From: JAFDZO01 sp041859205
GTDB taxonomy: Bacteria > Bacteroidota > Ignavibacteria > Tepidaquicellales > Tepidaquicellaceae
Reading direction: 5' to 3'
DNA: 16,272 nucleotides
Assembly: GCA_041859205.1 (NCBI GenBank)
Contig: JBHEKU010000098.1
Coordinates: forward strand, 1-16,272
Part shown: positions 15,022-16,272 of the stretch, piece by piece
How the letters are laid out: the number at the start of each line of letters is the position of its first letter
Position numbering within the stretch: the stretch's first letter is position 1
The notes under the pieces: generated by a model
What the model saw: only the letters and a program-made list of their open reading frames with translations
What the model was told of the DNA's origin: nothing
Databases searched by the model: none
Program-made: the position numbers and the translations under genes

Positions 15022-16272
15022 ATGATAGACCTTCACTTAAATACAGATATAAAAACTCTTCCAATAGAAGAAGCTCATAAAAAGATCGATGGTATAAATC
15101 TGGTTGCCGAACATTTTTTTTCAATAAAAAATTATAAGGACTGTAAATATTGCGCGGATAAAGCCCTTGAAATGGCTGAAGCTATTAATTATCTGAAAGG
15201 AATCGGGGAAGCAAAGTTTAATATTGGAATGTTAAACTTTGTAGAAGAAGATTATTTTTCTTGTATTCAAAGTTTTATTGAAATAGAAAAATTATTTGAA
15301 AGTATTAAAGATTTAAAGAATTGTGCCAAAACATGTTATCAGCTTGGTCTTGCCTATTGGAATATAGGAGATTATCATAATGAGAGTGAAAACTTTTTCA
15401 AAGCGCTCGATTTGTACAGGCAGTTAAAGTCTCTAAAAGATGAGGGTAACTGCCTTAACTCAATCGGTAATTATTTTGTTGAAACGGGGGATTTTGAATC
15501 AAGTTTGGAATATCATAAGATGTCTCTGAATATTAAAAGAAAGATAAAAAATGTAAGGGGTATAATATATTCGTTATATAACATTGCTCTTATTCATAAT
15601 AACATTGCAGCTTTTGCTTTAATTGATAATGAGGAACTTGCACAGCAGCATTACAAAATATCTTTGAAGTTTTATTCGGCAGCATTGGAGTTCAATCAAA
15701 AGCTGGAAAAGGATGCCTTCCTCGAAAAAAGAATTTTGCAGAATATAGCATTGAATTATTCTAACTGCGGTGAACCGGAAAAAGCATCTGAAATACTTTT
15801 AGACTGCTTTGATTACTTCACAAAGACTAATAACGATATTGATAAATGTGATACATTGATTTATCTGGGAATAATTTATACAAGAATGAAGGACTGGAAA
15901 AAAGCAGAAGAATATTTTTATGATGCTCTTAATATAGCCGAGCAGCTTCATTCCAGCAGGCATAGTATTAATCTTTACAGGAACCTGTCCGCTATGTATA
16001 GTACCTTAGGGAATTATAAATCAGCGCTTTTTTATGAAAGAAAACGTTTTATGCTGGACATTGAACGTATTAAAACATTAACAGATAATAATATCAGAAA
16101 ACTGAATGTGCTTCATAAAGTAGATATAGCCAAAAAGAATACTGAAGTTCTATCGGAAAAAAATGAAGAGCTGCAGAAAATTAACAACAAACTTCTCAGA
16201 TTAAATGAAGAAAAAAATTATTTTTTAAATCTTGCTGCCAATGATTTAAAAATACCTTTGGGGAGGATAAGT
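15022..16272 (+). CDS. Second TPR-histidine kinase-like protein, H-box His replaced by Asn (partial, cut by right edge)
   Basis: The frame is open from ATG 15022 to the window end (417 residues, no stop). Residues ~20-345 are TPR-like helix pairs (CYQLGLAYWNIGDYHNESEN, LGIIYTRMKDWKKAEEYF). The following coiled coil (LHKVDIAKKNTEVLSEKNEEL) matches that of the preceding kinase (ITHKVDVAKKEAEILHDKNEEL). The HisKA start then reads FLNLAANDLKIPL where the first kinase has FLGIAVHDLKNPL. The phosphoacceptor His is Asn407 and the Asn of the H-box is Ile411. It therefore probably cannot autophosphorylate at the usual site. The ATPase domain, if any, is outside the window. It starts 9 bases after the first kinase's stop, without a clear Shine-Dalgarno, suggesting coupled translation. 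It may act as a regulatory partner of the first kinase. Confidence 0.88.
   Translation, partial: MIDLHLNTDIKTLPIEEAHKKIDGINLVAEHFFSIKNYKDCKYCADKALEMAEAINYLKGIGEAKFNIGMLNFVEEDYFSCIQSFIEIEKLFESIKDLKNCAKTCYQLGLAYWNIGDYHNESENFFKALDLYRQLKSLKDEGNCLNSIGNYFVETGDFESSLEYHKMSLNIKRKIKNVRGIIYSLYNIALIHNNIAAFALIDNEELAQQHYKISLKFYSAALEFNQKLEKDAFLEKRILQNIALNYSNCGEPEKASEILLDCFDYFTKTNNDIDKCDTLIYLGIIYTRMKDWKKAEEYFYDALNIAEQLHSSRHSINLYRNLSAMYSTLGNYKSALFYERKRFMLDIERIKTLTDNNIRKLNVLHKVDIAKKNTEVLSEKNEELQKINNKLLRLNEEKNYFLNLAANDLKIPLGRIS

Overview
The window looks like chromosome from an AT-rich member of the Bacteroidota/Ignavibacteria side of the FCB group. Three things point there. Two proteins end in a type IX secretion (T9SS) sorting domain with the YPNPFNP signature, a spelling I associate with Ignavibacteria-like genomes. 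Several genes are preceded by a Bacteroidota-type promoter (TTG, about 20 bases, then TAnnTTTG). Most starts lack a strong Shine-Dalgarno sequence. No tRNA, rRNA, CRISPR array, transposase or phage gene is visible. The genus cannot be fixed from the sequence alone.

Layout. Positions 1-403 are the end of a T9SS-exported protein. A 735-base gene-free stretch (404-1138) follows, full of TCACTGATT/AATCAGTGA-type repeats and two minus-strand terminators. A minus-strand lipoprotein gene (1139-2458) carries ZU5-like and YfaP/DUF2135-like domains. A structured gap leads to a plus-strand gene for an unknown helical protein (2810-4270). The convergent gap 4271-4538 is almost wholly inverted repeats and ends in a 107-base element that can fold into a fully paired four-arm cloverleaf. 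On the minus strand, 7540 to 4539 is a two-gene unit: a 67-residue helical protein, then a 930-residue T9SS cargo with Ycf48/BNR-like repeats and two FN3-like domains. A divergent promoter region (7541-7745) separates it from a plus-strand paralogue of the unknown helical protein (7746-9203). That is followed by a serine beta-lactamase-fold hydrolase (9299-10375) and a lipoprotein MsrB (10529-11095).

The right part has two minus-strand genes: an endonuclease/exonuclease/phosphatase-fold enzyme (11124-12161) and a lipoprotein with a duplicated domain, one copy keeping an HExxE motif (12251-13099). Divergent from these is a tandem of TPR-histidine kinases. The first (13201-15012) is complete and has all kinase motifs. 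The second starts 9 bases later, runs off the right edge, and has Asn in place of the phosphoacceptor His.

Functionally the window is dominated by the cell envelope and its surroundings: T9SS cargo, lipoproteins, a penicillin-binding-protein-like hydrolase and an envelope-anchored methionine sulfoxide reductase, followed by a cytoplasmic signalling pair. The most unusual items are the cloverleaf element, the active/degenerate kinase tandem, the duplicated HExxE lipoprotein, and the pair of unknown paralogues flanking the T9SS cargo operon.
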